Positions 25,507 to 33,383 of a stretch of DNA of 64,000 nt are shown in pieces (position 1 is the stretch's first letter; every line of letters starts with the position of its first letter). The DNA comes from CAILZL01 sp049840395 (GTDB lineage: Bacteria; Pseudomonadota; Gammaproteobacteria; Steroidobacterales; Steroidobacteraceae): contig JASGLD010000009.1 in NCBI GenBank assembly GCA_049840395.1, positions 186,001-250,000 on the forward strand, given 5' to 3'. A program made the position numbers and the translations under genes. A model generated the notes under the pieces. The model ran no database searches. It saw only the letters and a program-made list of their open reading frames with translations, and had not been told where the DNA came from.

Positions 25507-26184
25507 TTAGATTTCCCCTTCCTTGCGCCAGTCACGAAAGCCGTCGCGTCCCGTGCGATGACCCTTGCCAATGGCAAAGTCCAAGGCGTCATCGCAATAC
25601 TGCAACCGGGCGACTATGGCTGCCGCCGGGCGTGGACCATAAACATCCAGCAGGTCGATGCGCTGCCCGGCGTACAGCAGAACAACGTGGAAAGAGTTGC
25701 CGAAATAGACCGGGCAACGCGATACGGAACGGCTCAAGCCATCCTTGCGTTTTCGGTATTCGTGCTCGATCTGTTCATCTTGGGTTTTGTCATGCTGCGC
25801 GAGCAGGAATTGGTGCGGAACGCTCCGCCTGTATGACTTCCATGTAACCCATCGCCGGACCTTCACCGCTTCCGTGGTCATGACGATTTTGGTTGTCCGG
25901 CGCAGAAAATCCGCAACCAGCGTCCTGAACGCCCAATACGCTGCTCCACTGACGAGCATGGTCGAGGCTGCCTGCTCCAAATCGAGGCCGGAACGCTGAT
26001 AGAGGTAATACGCCGTCGCGGCGGCAATACTCCACCCCGCTACTAACGAAACTTGGCTGGCAAGGATTGCCCGCTCCGGCGTAAGCTCGGAGGCAATAAT
26101 GTGGAATTCAGGTAGTCCGGCTTTATCGATCTTCTCAATTGTCCGGGGATTTCCGGACAGCGGGTTTTCGTAGCGTCGGAACAT
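25507..26184 (-). CDS. membrane protein paired with the J-domain gene, unknown
   Basis: About 225 residues from ATG 26184, preceded by CGGAG. A longer frame back to a TTG at 26316 would add a hydrophobic N-terminus but has no ribosome site and overlaps the divergent gene. Two or three hydrophobic segments are visible around 'ASQVSLVAGWSIAAATAYYL' and 'AAYWAFRTLVADFL'. The C-terminal half is soluble. The stop abuts the J-domain start, so they are coupled. No family is recognised. Confidence 0.6.
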   Translation of the reverse strand: MFRRYENPLSGNPRTIEKIDKAGLPEFHIIASELTPERAILASQVSLVAGWSIAAATAYYLYQRSGLDLEQAASTMLVSGAAYWAFRTLVADFLRRTTKIVMTTEAVKVRRWVTWKSYRRSVPHQFLLAQHDKTQDEQIEHEYRKRKDGLSRSVSRCPVYFGNSFHVVLLYAGQRIDLLDVYGPRPAAAIVARLQYCDDALDFAIGKGHRTGRDGFRDWRKEGEI

Positions 26185-26239
26185 CGTGGCATCTCCGTTT
26201 AGAACCGGAATGCCAGCATAGGCATCTGAAACAACAACG

Positions 26240-26265
26240 CACCGCGCGGAATCCGCGAGGAAAAT
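26240..26265 (+). repeat. 26-bp direct repeat, copy 2
   Basis: Identical over 26 bases to 16325-16350, including the palindrome CGCGGAATCCGCG. This copy lies 33 bp upstream of the GTG start at 26298, between divergent genes, as expected for an operator. Confidence 0.6.
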
Positions 26266-26297
26266 TGCGACGGACAAGGGAATTAAAAGGAGCAACA

Positions 26298-27065
26298 GTG
26301 GAATGGCAGAACGCAAGAATGCGAAAGGCGATCAAGAACTATCGCCTCCGCGAAGCCATAGGTACGACCAAGCCATCTTGGGAGAAAGTTGCTGAAGCGG
26401 TCGAAAGATGCACACTCAATGTTTCGTCTTATCCTCCGGGTATGGTCTTTGATGGAGAGGCGCTTCGTCAGTTTTTCGTAGGCACAAGAAATCTCTCAAC
26501 GGATCGTTGGGAGCACGTAAAGAATTTTCTCTTAGAAACGAAGCTGCTGACCGAAGACGACTTCCGAATTGAAGCACGCGAAATGCGGGAACTGTTTGTT
26601 GTCGCTGAGTCGCTGGCGAATGAGTCGCCTTTGGCTACAAAGCGATTATCGAACATCTCCGGCAATCACGCGGCTCAACGTTTTATCGGACCAATACGGG
26701 AAGACATTGAGTGGGAGATAAGGCACGAACCGGAAATATCCGCATTTATCGTCCATGAGAAGTTTGTAGTAAGTGTGATCCCACCTTTGCAGGCAGCCGG
26801 AGACAGAAGCGTAGGGGCTGTCTTAGCGCGTGGGTATCGAAGAGGTTATGGCTTCGCCTCTACGGCATTAAACCTGTTACATATCTTCGTGCGCGGTGCA
26901 GATGATGAGGACCGCATTACCTACGTTGAAACGGAAATAGACAGAAAGTCAGCATCGGATTTTTCCCTATTACGCCATGGCGCAAGCTTGCCTGTTGTCT
27001 CGTCTTCGGGTGGGGCGACGCTTGCCGACAGTGTGATTGGCTTTAAAACGATTGAAGGCGTCTAA
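26298..27065 (+). CDS. hypothetical protein, first gene of an unassigned island block
   Basis: A 255-residue soluble protein from GTG 26298 (AAGGAGC ribosome site); an ATG seven codons on is an alternative. The N-terminal 90 residues are basic and helical ('MRKAIKNYRLREAIGTTKPS', 'WEKVAEAV') and may bind nucleic acid. The C-terminal part has mixed alpha/beta character ('ISAFIVHEKFVVSVIPPL'). No family is recognised. The ankyrin gene starts three bases after its stop, and the block continues to 30209. Confidence 0.68.
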   Translation: MEWQNARMRKAIKNYRLREAIGTTKPSWEKVAEAVERCTLNVSSYPPGMVFDGEALRQFFVGTRNLSTDRWEHVKNFLLETKLLTEDDFRIEAREMRELFVVAESLANESPLATKRLSNISGNHAAQRFIGPIREDIEWEIRHEPEISAFIVHEKFVVSVIPPLQAAGDRSVGAVLARGYRRGYGFASTALNLLHIFVRGADDEDRITYVETEIDRKSASDFSLLRHGASLPVVSSSGGATLADSVIGFKTIEGV

Positions 27066-27068
27066 AAA

Positions 27069-27665
27069 ATGGATGAAAAGCATCAACAAGAAGATACAGA
27101 GCGAAGCGCGCCTTCAAATAGTAAATTTTCAGATCTAATAGATAAGGCAAAGAAAAGAAACAAGCTTCTTGAAAAGCTCTCTAAAGAGGCATCTAGAGAG
27201 GCGAAGCGTAAACCTTTCAAAAGCGTCCTGATGGATAGTGAGATTGTTCCGGAATTCTCCGGGAGCTTGGATGAGATAGGCGCGAGTATTCACCGAGTTT
27301 TGGGGCTTCGACTGGAAGAACTGCCGATGGATGAGCATGAGAATGGCGCTTTGCTTATTCGAGGTGCGAAAGCCGCCGATCTTCTGGTCGTGGAATTTCT
27401 GCTTGCCAGAGGCGCGGAAATAAACAGTAAAGATGGAAGGGGCATGACGGCTCTGCATCATGCGGCTGCTATCGGGGCGCGTCCTTGTATTCGCGCGCTG
27501 ATGAAAAGTCCTTCTTGCGATTACTTAGCAAGGGATACTCAGGGCAGATATCCCAGTGACTTGGCTATCGAGTGGGCTGGTGACTATGCGCTGGCGCGAT
27601 TACTTGCATGGAAACAACTTAAGCAGGCCGCAGGGGAGGGGGTTCCGCCGTGGATACTGGCATAA
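27069..27665 (+). CDS. ankyrin-repeat protein, island
   Basis: The 198-residue protein has a charged, lysine-rich N-terminal helix region (about 1-75). It is followed by ankyrin-type repeats: 'LLVVEFLLARGAEINSKDGR', 'GMTALHHAAAIGARPCIRAL', then 'ARDTQGRYPSDLAIE'. Two to three repeats are clear. It starts three bases after the previous stop without its own strong ribosome site, so translation is probably coupled. Ankyrin proteins bind partner proteins; the partner here may be its upstream neighbour. Confidence 0.8.
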   Translation: MDEKHQQEDTERSAPSNSKFSDLIDKAKKRNKLLEKLSKEASREAKRKPFKSVLMDSEIVPEFSGSLDEIGASIHRVLGLRLEELPMDEHENGALLIRGAKAADLLVVEFLLARGAEINSKDGRGMTALHHAAAIGARPCIRALMKSPSCDYLARDTQGRYPSDLAIEWAGDYALARLLAWKQLKQAAGEGVPPWILA

Positions 27666-27721
27666 ACACAGGAATGCATTTGTATTAGGGCAAACGGAAA
27701 TATTTAAAGAAGGAGATTGCG

Positions 27722-28765
27722 ATGCTTAGAATTATTTCGGTCGTAGTTTTAAGTTTATCAATTGCGTCTTGCGTTAATGTCGTTCGAGTAAAAGAAAAGA
27801 CATCTGAGGGTAACAAGACAAAATACAGCCAGATCGGGGGCATCCCTTTTTACATTAAAAAGCAGTATTACACTCAAACAACTGCCTATGCGGATACTTG
27901 GTATAAGGTGACGCTGACAGCCGAGAAAAAGCTCGTTGACAGTAAAGAAGGAAAGGAAGCATTGGTCGATGCTGGAACCCAGGTCTTTGTAAAAAATGTT
28001 TCCAGCCCAACAAGCGATGCTATTGTTGCTATAAAACAAGACATTCTTAATGCGAATAACGCCGACGTTGACAAGGCGATGACGATAATAAAGAGCTTTG
28101 ATAGGCTCGCAGTCGTGGATTTCTCTAAACCCAGAACGCCAGAGCTAATTGGAAATTCTGTCGAGGCTACATGGATAGTTGACAGTGATAGTCCGTACTA
28201 CCTCAACGCGCCCTTGCCGTGGTTCGGAAGCGCCAATTTCACGCAGGAATTAAATACTGACGGAACGCTGTCCAAAGCGACTTCGAATCCAGATACAAAG
28301 TTGGCTGAAGCCATTACGTCTCTAATACCTTTCAAGGAATTTCTAACCGGGAAATTCGTGAAGTCGGCTCCGGCCGCCGCCGCTGCCGATACATCTACGA
28401 AAACCAATTTGGAGATGGCGCTTCAATCAATTGATTTACTCGATTCAAAAAGAACGTTGACCGATAAGGTATATGTAATTGTTCTCTCATTGAGCGTCGA
28501 TCAAGTTGGGTATGAATACGCGTTATCGACGCCTCCTTCTTTATCGCGTCCAACGCCAACGGCAATTCCATTCGCTAGTGTTGAATGCATGAAAGTTGCA
28601 CCACCCGCTGCCCAGCCTGCATGTGCCCCAGTTGCGTTTACTCGTAAAGAGATAGCTGAAAAACAGCCAGAAGAGAAAAAAGACGAAGGCCAGAAGATAG
28701 GGATTACAGGAAGTATTCAATTTCCTAAGGATTGGGGAGCGTCGGAACAGAAAGATAAAAAGTAG
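27722..28765 (+). CDS. putative lipoprotein, island
   Basis: The 347-residue protein has a lipoprotein signal 'VVVLSLSIASC' with the lipidated Cys at about residue 17. The next residue is not Asp, so outer-membrane sorting is likely. The mature part is beta-rich with 'YADTWYKVTLTAEKK' early and a Pro/Ala-rich, cysteine-containing C-terminal region ('PPAAQPACAPVAF'), then a lysine-rich tail. AAGGAG precedes the ATG. No known family is visible; it is the third gene of the unassigned block. Confidence 0.7.
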   Translation: MLRIISVVVLSLSIASCVNVVRVKEKTSEGNKTKYSQIGGIPFYIKKQYYTQTTAYADTWYKVTLTAEKKLVDSKEGKEALVDAGTQVFVKNVSSPTSDAIVAIKQDILNANNADVDKAMTIIKSFDRLAVVDFSKPRTPELIGNSVEATWIVDSDSPYYLNAPLPWFGSANFTQELNTDGTLSKATSNPDTKLAEAITSLIPFKEFLTGKFVKSAPAAAAADTSTKTNLEMALQSIDLLDSKRTLTDKVYVIVLSLSVDQVGYEYALSTPPSLSRPTPTAIPFASVECMKVAPPAAQPACAPVAFTRKEIAEKQPEEKKDEGQKIGITGSIQFPKDWGASEQKDKK

Positions 28766-28812
28766 CAATCATCATTTGCATGGCTTTTACTTAAGCGCAC
28801 TGAGGAAGATAA

Positions 28813-29931
28813 ATGAGCCGTTTAAGACGCTTTATAGCAAATCCATTTTTTGCAGCATCTCTCGCTTTGGTAGCGCCGCTCGCTGGTGCTTGGGTTGCTT
28901 TTCGAAAGCCTTATATTGTTGATGCTATCAAGCAATGGTCTCACTTTTCTGGTGGACCGTTGAAAAATCATGGTGATTTTTGGATTTTTGCAGGAGCATT
29001 TGCTGTTTTTCTCGTCGGATTTTCTTGGCACAAGAAAGCTGAATCTTCTATTGCGGTGGAAAAGCAGGACCAGCTGACGCGAGGAATAAAGAAGTTGGAC
29101 GAGAAGATCGCAGAGTTGGATCAAGAAATTGAATTGGTTACGACTCTTCGTTTAGTTAGATTTGCGCAAACCTATAACGAAACCCTGCGCACAATATTTC
29201 CACTCATACTGTACGCGAATCCAGATAGTCAGAAACCCGAAGTTATTGTCAATTTAGCAAGGGCTATTGTGAGCAAGATCGTTGTACTTGCGGGAGAGAT
29301 GGACGGCTCTCCAGTTGGGGTTAAATATTCTGCATCGGTATTTTTGTATCGTACAAAAGAACAATTAGAAACATTGCCACCGCAAAAGCTGAACGATCTT
29401 CGTGCGCAAATAGAATTTACGCAAAATATTGCTTGTGAGATGCGTTACTTAAGTGGGGTGTTGAGAAGATGTCCAGAGGCATCATTCTCGCAATCGCCAC
29501 AGCCTCCGGAAGAGAATCCGAAAGAAAGGCTGACTTTGCCTGTTCATTCACATGTGTATGCAGATAGTGACTCAAAGCAATTTCGTGTGTTGCCGGGTGC
29601 TCCGCAAGCAATTGCCTGGGACGATTCCGTCATACTTAGAAGTCACAGTGAGGTGGAAACATGGTGTCGTGATCTTGCCGACTACACAGATGCTGCCCAA
29701 AAAGAAGTAATTGATTTCTTCAAAATGAGGCCGATAAAAAGCTTTATGGCTATTCCTTTATCAGACGACGAAAAGAGAAAAATTGGTGTGTTGGTAATTG
29801 AACGCTCAACAGAGGGGCTTTTCCAAAGTCGGGGACAGTTTGAGACAGTCCCGGCCTTATTGACGCCTTTTCTTACACCTTTAACTGATATTTTGGGGGT
29901 ATATATGGAAAAAGTGCCTATAGATCAATAA
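28813..29931 (+). CDS. membrane protein with coiled coil and GAF-like C-terminal domain
   Basis: The 372-residue protein has two N-terminal hydrophobic helices (about 12-30 and 55-75). A coiled coil follows ('GIKKLDEKIAELDQEIELV', about 92-112), then a cytoplasmic region whose end reads 'KSFMAIPLSDDEKRKIGVLV', resembling a GAF sensor domain. The layout suggests a membrane-tethered sensor without an obvious output domain. GAGGAAG precedes the ATG. It sits between the lipoprotein and a 71-residue protein on the same strand. Confidence 0.65.
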   Translation: MSRLRRFIANPFFAASLALVAPLAGAWVAFRKPYIVDAIKQWSHFSGGPLKNHGDFWIFAGAFAVFLVGFSWHKKAESSIAVEKQDQLTRGIKKLDEKIAELDQEIELVTTLRLVRFAQTYNETLRTIFPLILYANPDSQKPEVIVNLARAIVSKIVVLAGEMDGSPVGVKYSASVFLYRTKEQLETLPPQKLNDLRAQIEFTQNIACEMRYLSGVLRRCPEASFSQSPQPPEENPKERLTLPVHSHVYADSDSKQFRVLPGAPQAIAWDDSVILRSHSEVETWCRDLADYTDAAQKEVIDFFKMRPIKSFMAIPLSDDEKRKIGVLVIERSTEGLFQSRGQFETVPALLTPFLTPLTDILGVYMEKVPIDQ

Positions 29932-29993
29932 GTTGTATTTCCTTTGCTAGGTGTTGTGCTATTGTTCTTGCGAAAGTTGAAAGGAGAGGTCGT

Positions 29994-30209
29994 ATGTCGA
30001 GTGCGCTTAAAAGACAACTTAATAGCCTTGATGAAGATAGCTTGAAAAAGCTCTACGAACAGAGTGTTCAGGATTCAATGGACATTCTGAGCGGCAAGAA
30101 AGTTTTGATACCTCCTACAGTCGTTGTTCGTGGAGGCATTCAAACCGTGCGGGCTCCAAATCTGACGTCTGGAATTAAAATCCCCACTCGAGATAAGGGA
30201 CCGATTTAG
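29994..30209 (+). CDS. small hypothetical protein, last gene of the block
   Basis: The 71-residue protein has an acidic N-terminal helix ('QLNSLDEDSLKKLYEQSVQD') and a basic, proline-containing C-terminus. AAGGAGAGG precedes the ATG. It ends 10 bp before the convergent coupling-ATPase gene. Function is unknown. Confidence 0.6.
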   Translation: MSSALKRQLNSLDEDSLKKLYEQSVQDSMDILSGKKVLIPPTVVVRGGIQTVRAPNLTSGIKIPTRDKGPI

Positions 30210-30218
30210 TTCAGTTTG

Positions 30219-31766
30219 CTAATTAGACGTGATGAATTTAGCTAACGGCCCATTATTGTCGTGCCAGTTGGTTCGCTGCAACATGATCGGGTGATTCCCT
30301 GCCAAAAATATAACTTGTTTTTTTAGCTTATCGTCGCGTGAAAACTGCTGCGTGACTTCTGCCGGATCAAGGAGGTCATGGAGTTCTGTAGAGACAGACT
30401 TTCCTAGAAGTCCTTTATCTCTTTGTTCCGAACCAACCTCTCCTAGACGTGTGACTTGCACAAGTGTCTTGCCAAGACGTCGAGAGATGTATTCAGTTGT
30501 TGCGAGATCGTTGTTCCCAAAGAATTGCATCGTTCCAGCGTTTCCAGCGAATGTTTCCCATCGATCACCATATAAAGCTTTGCCTTGGCTCCAGTCTTGA
30601 AGAATGAACCAGAGTCTTACTCCGAATGAAGCAATAAGTCCCGCTGCGGTTTCCAGTTGTTTCATATAACCGAGAACCGGGAATTCATCTAGGCAAGCAA
30701 GAACAGGAACTTTCGGTTTTGTTTTCTCGCGGTCCATTGCGTCGAGAAGCTGATTGATAAATAGGCGCATCCATCTCCGGGAGATGTCCGCTCTTGTTGC
30801 CGGGAAGCAAAGATAGACGCTGACGCCATTTGGATTTCGTTTTAACTCTCCCAGATCAAAATCATTGTCGCAAAGGACATTTCGAAATGCTGTGTAATCC
30901 AGAAACCGCGTGTGACGGTTAACTGTCGAATAGACGCCAGCTCTTTCCGCTTCAGCCTTTAAATAAAAATCCATGGCCCCCGCGATCAGCGAGTTGCCAA
31001 TGTCCTCGGTCAATGGCGCATCGCGTAATGAGGCTGCGTTTAATTTGATGTCTTGAAGCAGGGCAGGGTTGTCCGACGCCTCCGGACTATCGAGTGCGTC
31101 CATATCGAGGGAGTTCCAAAGCGCCCGCGAAATCAGATAGCGAACCGTTATCAGATTGCGTGCATCGGCATATTGCGGCGCGGTGGCCACGTGCACGATG
31201 ACCGCCTCAATGAATGCCTTGGCGGATTCATCCCAGTGCGGGTCTTTTTCCTGGCCTGACTGTACGACCAAGGCTTCCGCGATCAGGGCGGCGTCCTCAA
31301 GGAAATTCGGGTTATCAGGCTTGAGGATCACCATCGGGTTATAGGCGGCGCGGTATTTACCGATCGCGTCCGAAGCGATCAGGAATGGATCAAGGACATA
31401 GATTTTCTGGCCCAGCTTTGCCCGACGTTCTGCTGTGATATTTGCCAGCTCGCCCTTCGGATCGGTCGCCAGAACGCTCCCCCGATAAAAGAACAGATTG
31501 CTGATAAGTCCGACCGACTTCCCCGAACGTGACCCGGCCACCGTCATGATATGGCGGTCGTCGTCTATCCCGATAAGCTGAGATCCCAGTGCCCCAATCA
31601 GAACCTTTGCACCTGGGTTATGCGGATCGAAGGCTAGGTCTTTGTTCGCCGCAATATCCTCAAGCTTCATCCATTGGGCACAGGGTGCATATTGCTGGCT
31701 AAGGTCGCGCGTGCTGTCCCCGCGCGGAATATCCTTCATGAAATCCTTAAAAAACGCCTTATCCAT
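30219..31766 (-). CDS. VirD4/TraG-type coupling ATPase without transmembrane domain
   Basis: A 515-residue protein from ATG 31766, with a near-perfect TCAGGAGG site; the frame extends to 31865 without one. Walker A is 'AGSRSGKSVGL' (about residue 78) and Walker B 'VPVLACLDEFPVLG'. 'LATDPKGELANITAERRAKL' and 'WFILQDWSQGKALYG' are TraG/VirD4 signatures. The family delivers relaxase-DNA to a type IV channel. The usual N-terminal membrane helices are missing, so it must dock differently or with a partner. No channel genes are on the island. Confidence 0.9.
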   Translation of the reverse strand: MDKAFFKDFMKDIPRGDSTRDLSQQYAPCAQWMKLEDIAANKDLAFDPHNPGAKVLIGALGSQLIGIDDDRHIMTVAGSRSGKSVGLISNLFFYRGSVLATDPKGELANITAERRAKLGQKIYVLDPFLIASDAIGKYRAAYNPMVILKPDNPNFLEDAALIAEALVVQSGQEKDPHWDESAKAFIEAVIVHVATAPQYADARNLITVRYLISRALWNSLDMDALDSPEASDNPALLQDIKLNAASLRDAPLTEDIGNSLIAGAMDFYLKAEAERAGVYSTVNRHTRFLDYTAFRNVLCDNDFDLGELKRNPNGVSVYLCFPATRADISRRWMRLFINQLLDAMDREKTKPKVPVLACLDEFPVLGYMKQLETAAGLIASFGVRLWFILQDWSQGKALYGDRWETFAGNAGTMQFFGNNDLATTEYISRRLGKTLVQVTRLGEVGSEQRDKGLLGKSVSTELHDLLDPAEVTQQFSRDDKLKKQVIFLAGNHPIMLQRTNWHDNNGPLAKFITSN

Positions 31767-31926
31767 TCTGGCCTCCTGAGTGAGGTCACATCTTACCTTG
31801 GCGCTTCTGACGGTCAGGGATTTGTTCCTAGTTTTCGTCCTCCCTTGTTTGGCATTGACCTCCATTCAGCTTGCGCCAAATCCGTAACCCGTTCCCCTGC
31901 CATACCCTGCGGTGTGTCAATGACCT

Positions 31927-31959
31927 GCCCGCTCCGTTCGCTGCGCTCCCGTGTTGGTC
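31927..31959 (+). repeat. island promoter-region repeat, copy 2
   Basis: The near-copy of 24065-24098, lying about 77 bp before the ATG at 32036. The two copies differ at a few positions around TTCGCT and at the last bases. Confidence 0.5.
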
Positions 31960-32035
31960 ATGACGCCTGGCTGTTGAATGGGTGCTACGGGGCGTGTCGC
32001 TGGAATGGTCCAGCCTCAAAACAAGGAGAACTAAA

Positions 32036-32254
32036 ATGAACACCAAATCCAACCCGCAGGACGCCCAGAAAGCCAAACCCGCCTTCGTTGCCAAAATCCG
32101 GCACGGCAGTGGCAGGACTGCCCGCTACGAACAGATCGGCGTCGGCTTTCAGAACGAGAGCGGCTCCATTTACGTCACCCTTGCTGGAACCCAGCTCGTT
32201 AGTGAGTTGACTCTGTACCCCCTCAACAAGAGCGATGAACAAACCGAATATTAG
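32036..32254 (+). CDS. small hypothetical protein, island
   Basis: A 72-residue protein from ATG 32036, preceded by ACAAGGAG. It begins with a Lys/Asn/Gln-rich tail, then a beta-rich body ('VGFQNESGSIYVTLAGTQLV'). It looks like a single small beta fold. A strong terminator follows at once, so it is a monocistronic unit under the repeat-containing promoter region. Confidence 0.7.
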   Translation: MNTKSNPQDAQKAKPAFVAKIRHGSGRTARYEQIGVGFQNESGSIYVTLAGTQLVSELTLYPLNKSDEQTEY

Positions 32255-32270
32255 GTTCCGCTAATCCACC

Positions 32271-32305
32271 GAAAGACGGGTCGCAAGGCCCGTCTTTCTT
32301 CGTGC
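32271..32305 (+). terminator. terminator after the 72-residue gene
   Basis: A 10-bp stem GAAAGACGGG / CCCGTCTTTC with loop TCGCAAGG, followed by a short T-rich tail (TTCTTCGT). It lies 17 bp past the stop. Confidence 0.75.
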
Positions 32306-32417
32306 GCGTCTCAAGGGTATTGTGACCTTGGAACAACTCGCCGGGATACGGTCGATTTTGGTTGCGTCTTCTGGCGTATCGGGACATAGCTAGGTGGCAT
32401 TCCAACAAGGAGGCTCC

Positions 32418-32759
32418 ATGCCAACCAAGAAGCTAGGCTATGCCCGTGTAGCAGTTCACCCAAGCGACATCGAACTTCAAATCAACCGCCTTAATTCTTT
32501 CGGCTGTACAGAATTATTTCTGGATAAAGGGGTGTCTGGAGATGGGCTGGAGCGACCCGGCCTCAAATCGCTACTGGCGGCAATTGAACCGGGCGACACT
32601 GTGGTTGTGTGTACCTTGAGTAAAATAGCCCGTTCAGCCAAGTCAGTCTTTGACCTCTCTCTGGAGCTTGAATCTCGCGGCGCGCTGTTGCGTGTCTTAG
32701 ACGAGTCCATCCTAGAGGGAGGCGGCCCGTCAGCTGCAGGTGGACGCTTGCTCAATTAG
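32418..32759 (+). CDS. stand-alone serine-recombinase-like domain with Ala at the catalytic site
   Basis: A 113-residue protein from ATG 32418 (ACAAGGAGG site). The fold matches the resolvase catalytic domain: 'LGYARVAVHPSDIELQINRL', 'VSGDGLERPGLKSLLAAIEP' and 'LSKIARSAKSVFDLSLEL'. The nucleophile position, normally R-V-S, is R-V-A, and the Asp-Arg pair of the DR..R motif is changed to Ser-Lys. The DNA-binding domain is absent. It should be catalytically dead and may act by heterodimerising with an active recombinase. Confidence 0.82.
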   Translation: MPTKKLGYARVAVHPSDIELQINRLNSFGCTELFLDKGVSGDGLERPGLKSLLAAIEPGDTVVVCTLSKIARSAKSVFDLSLELESRGALLRVLDESILEGGGPSAAGGRLLN

Positions 32760-32880
32760 TCCCCCCGCAATGGCTGAGTGAATTTCGCATTTTGCAAAGA
32801 ACGCGCAGCCTCTCACCCTCCCACCTAAAATCCGCGTGAAAATCCCATTTTCCCGTCTGCGCGAACGTCAGTGAGCGCCC

Positions 32881-32914
32881 GCAAGATGTGTGTTGTACTA
32901 CAACACTATCTTGC
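32881..32914. repeat. 34-bp inverted repeat, possible oriT or recombinase site
   Basis: GCAAGATGTGTGTTGTA and TACAACACTATCTTGC pair around one central base, with one or two mismatches. The symmetry is typical of protein-binding dyads such as oriT repeats or serine-recombinase sites. It lies between the two Ser-to-Ala recombinase-like genes. Its role is inferred only. Confidence 0.5.
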
Positions 32915-32951
32915 CAAGGGGCTCAGTCGCCGCCCCTGTGGAACCGCTTGG

Positions 32952-33180
32952 AATGGCGCTTCAGGCATCGAGCCATCAGCGCCATTGGGGAGCCTTCGTG
33001 CTCCCAGGCTTCCGCCTTCCCATGACCAACCTTCCGCAGGTTGGATGCGCGTCCCGGAACGCCCTTGCGCTTCCGGGAGGGGTGATTTCATACACCCCGC
33101 GCTGACGCTGCCCCACGAGCCGGGAGGGGCTTCCGCCGCCCCGGCTCTGTTGACCAACCCTGCGGATTGGATGCGCGTCT
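32952..33180. repeat. array of seven to eight hairpins with a duplicated unit
   Basis: Successive stems include AATGGCGCT/AGCGCCATT, GGGAGC/GCTCCC, CCAACCT/AGGTTGG, TCCCGGAA/TTCCGGGA, GGGGTG/CACCCC and GAGCCGGG/CCCCGGCTC. The unit GACCAACC...TTGGATGCGCGTC occurs at 33024-33052 and again at 33151-33179. Dense stems without coding sense suggest a structured RNA or a DNA-processing region. Confidence 0.55.
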
Positions 33181-33383
33181 AGTTGCCACGCGACCAGCAG
33201 AGGATGGATAGCGTTAGCCCCGGATATGAAGGCCGTCATGCCTGATTCATTTGATGTTTGGCCGCCATCTCCCGGGAGTGCCCAAGCAGGCTTTAAGCGA
33301 CCGTAGGAAGCAAGAGAAGGATTACCTTGACTGGCAACCAATAGCGCGCCATACAAATATGGCTTCAACCAAGGAGGGACGTA

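Larger units (their letters stand above)
32760..33383. other. hairpin-rich noncoding stretch
   Basis: No gene is supported in these 624 bp. They contain a 34-bp inverted repeat (32881-32914) and a run of closely spaced hairpins with a duplicated motif (32952-33180). The small frames that cross it on both strands share the palindromes and look spurious. Confidence 0.6.
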
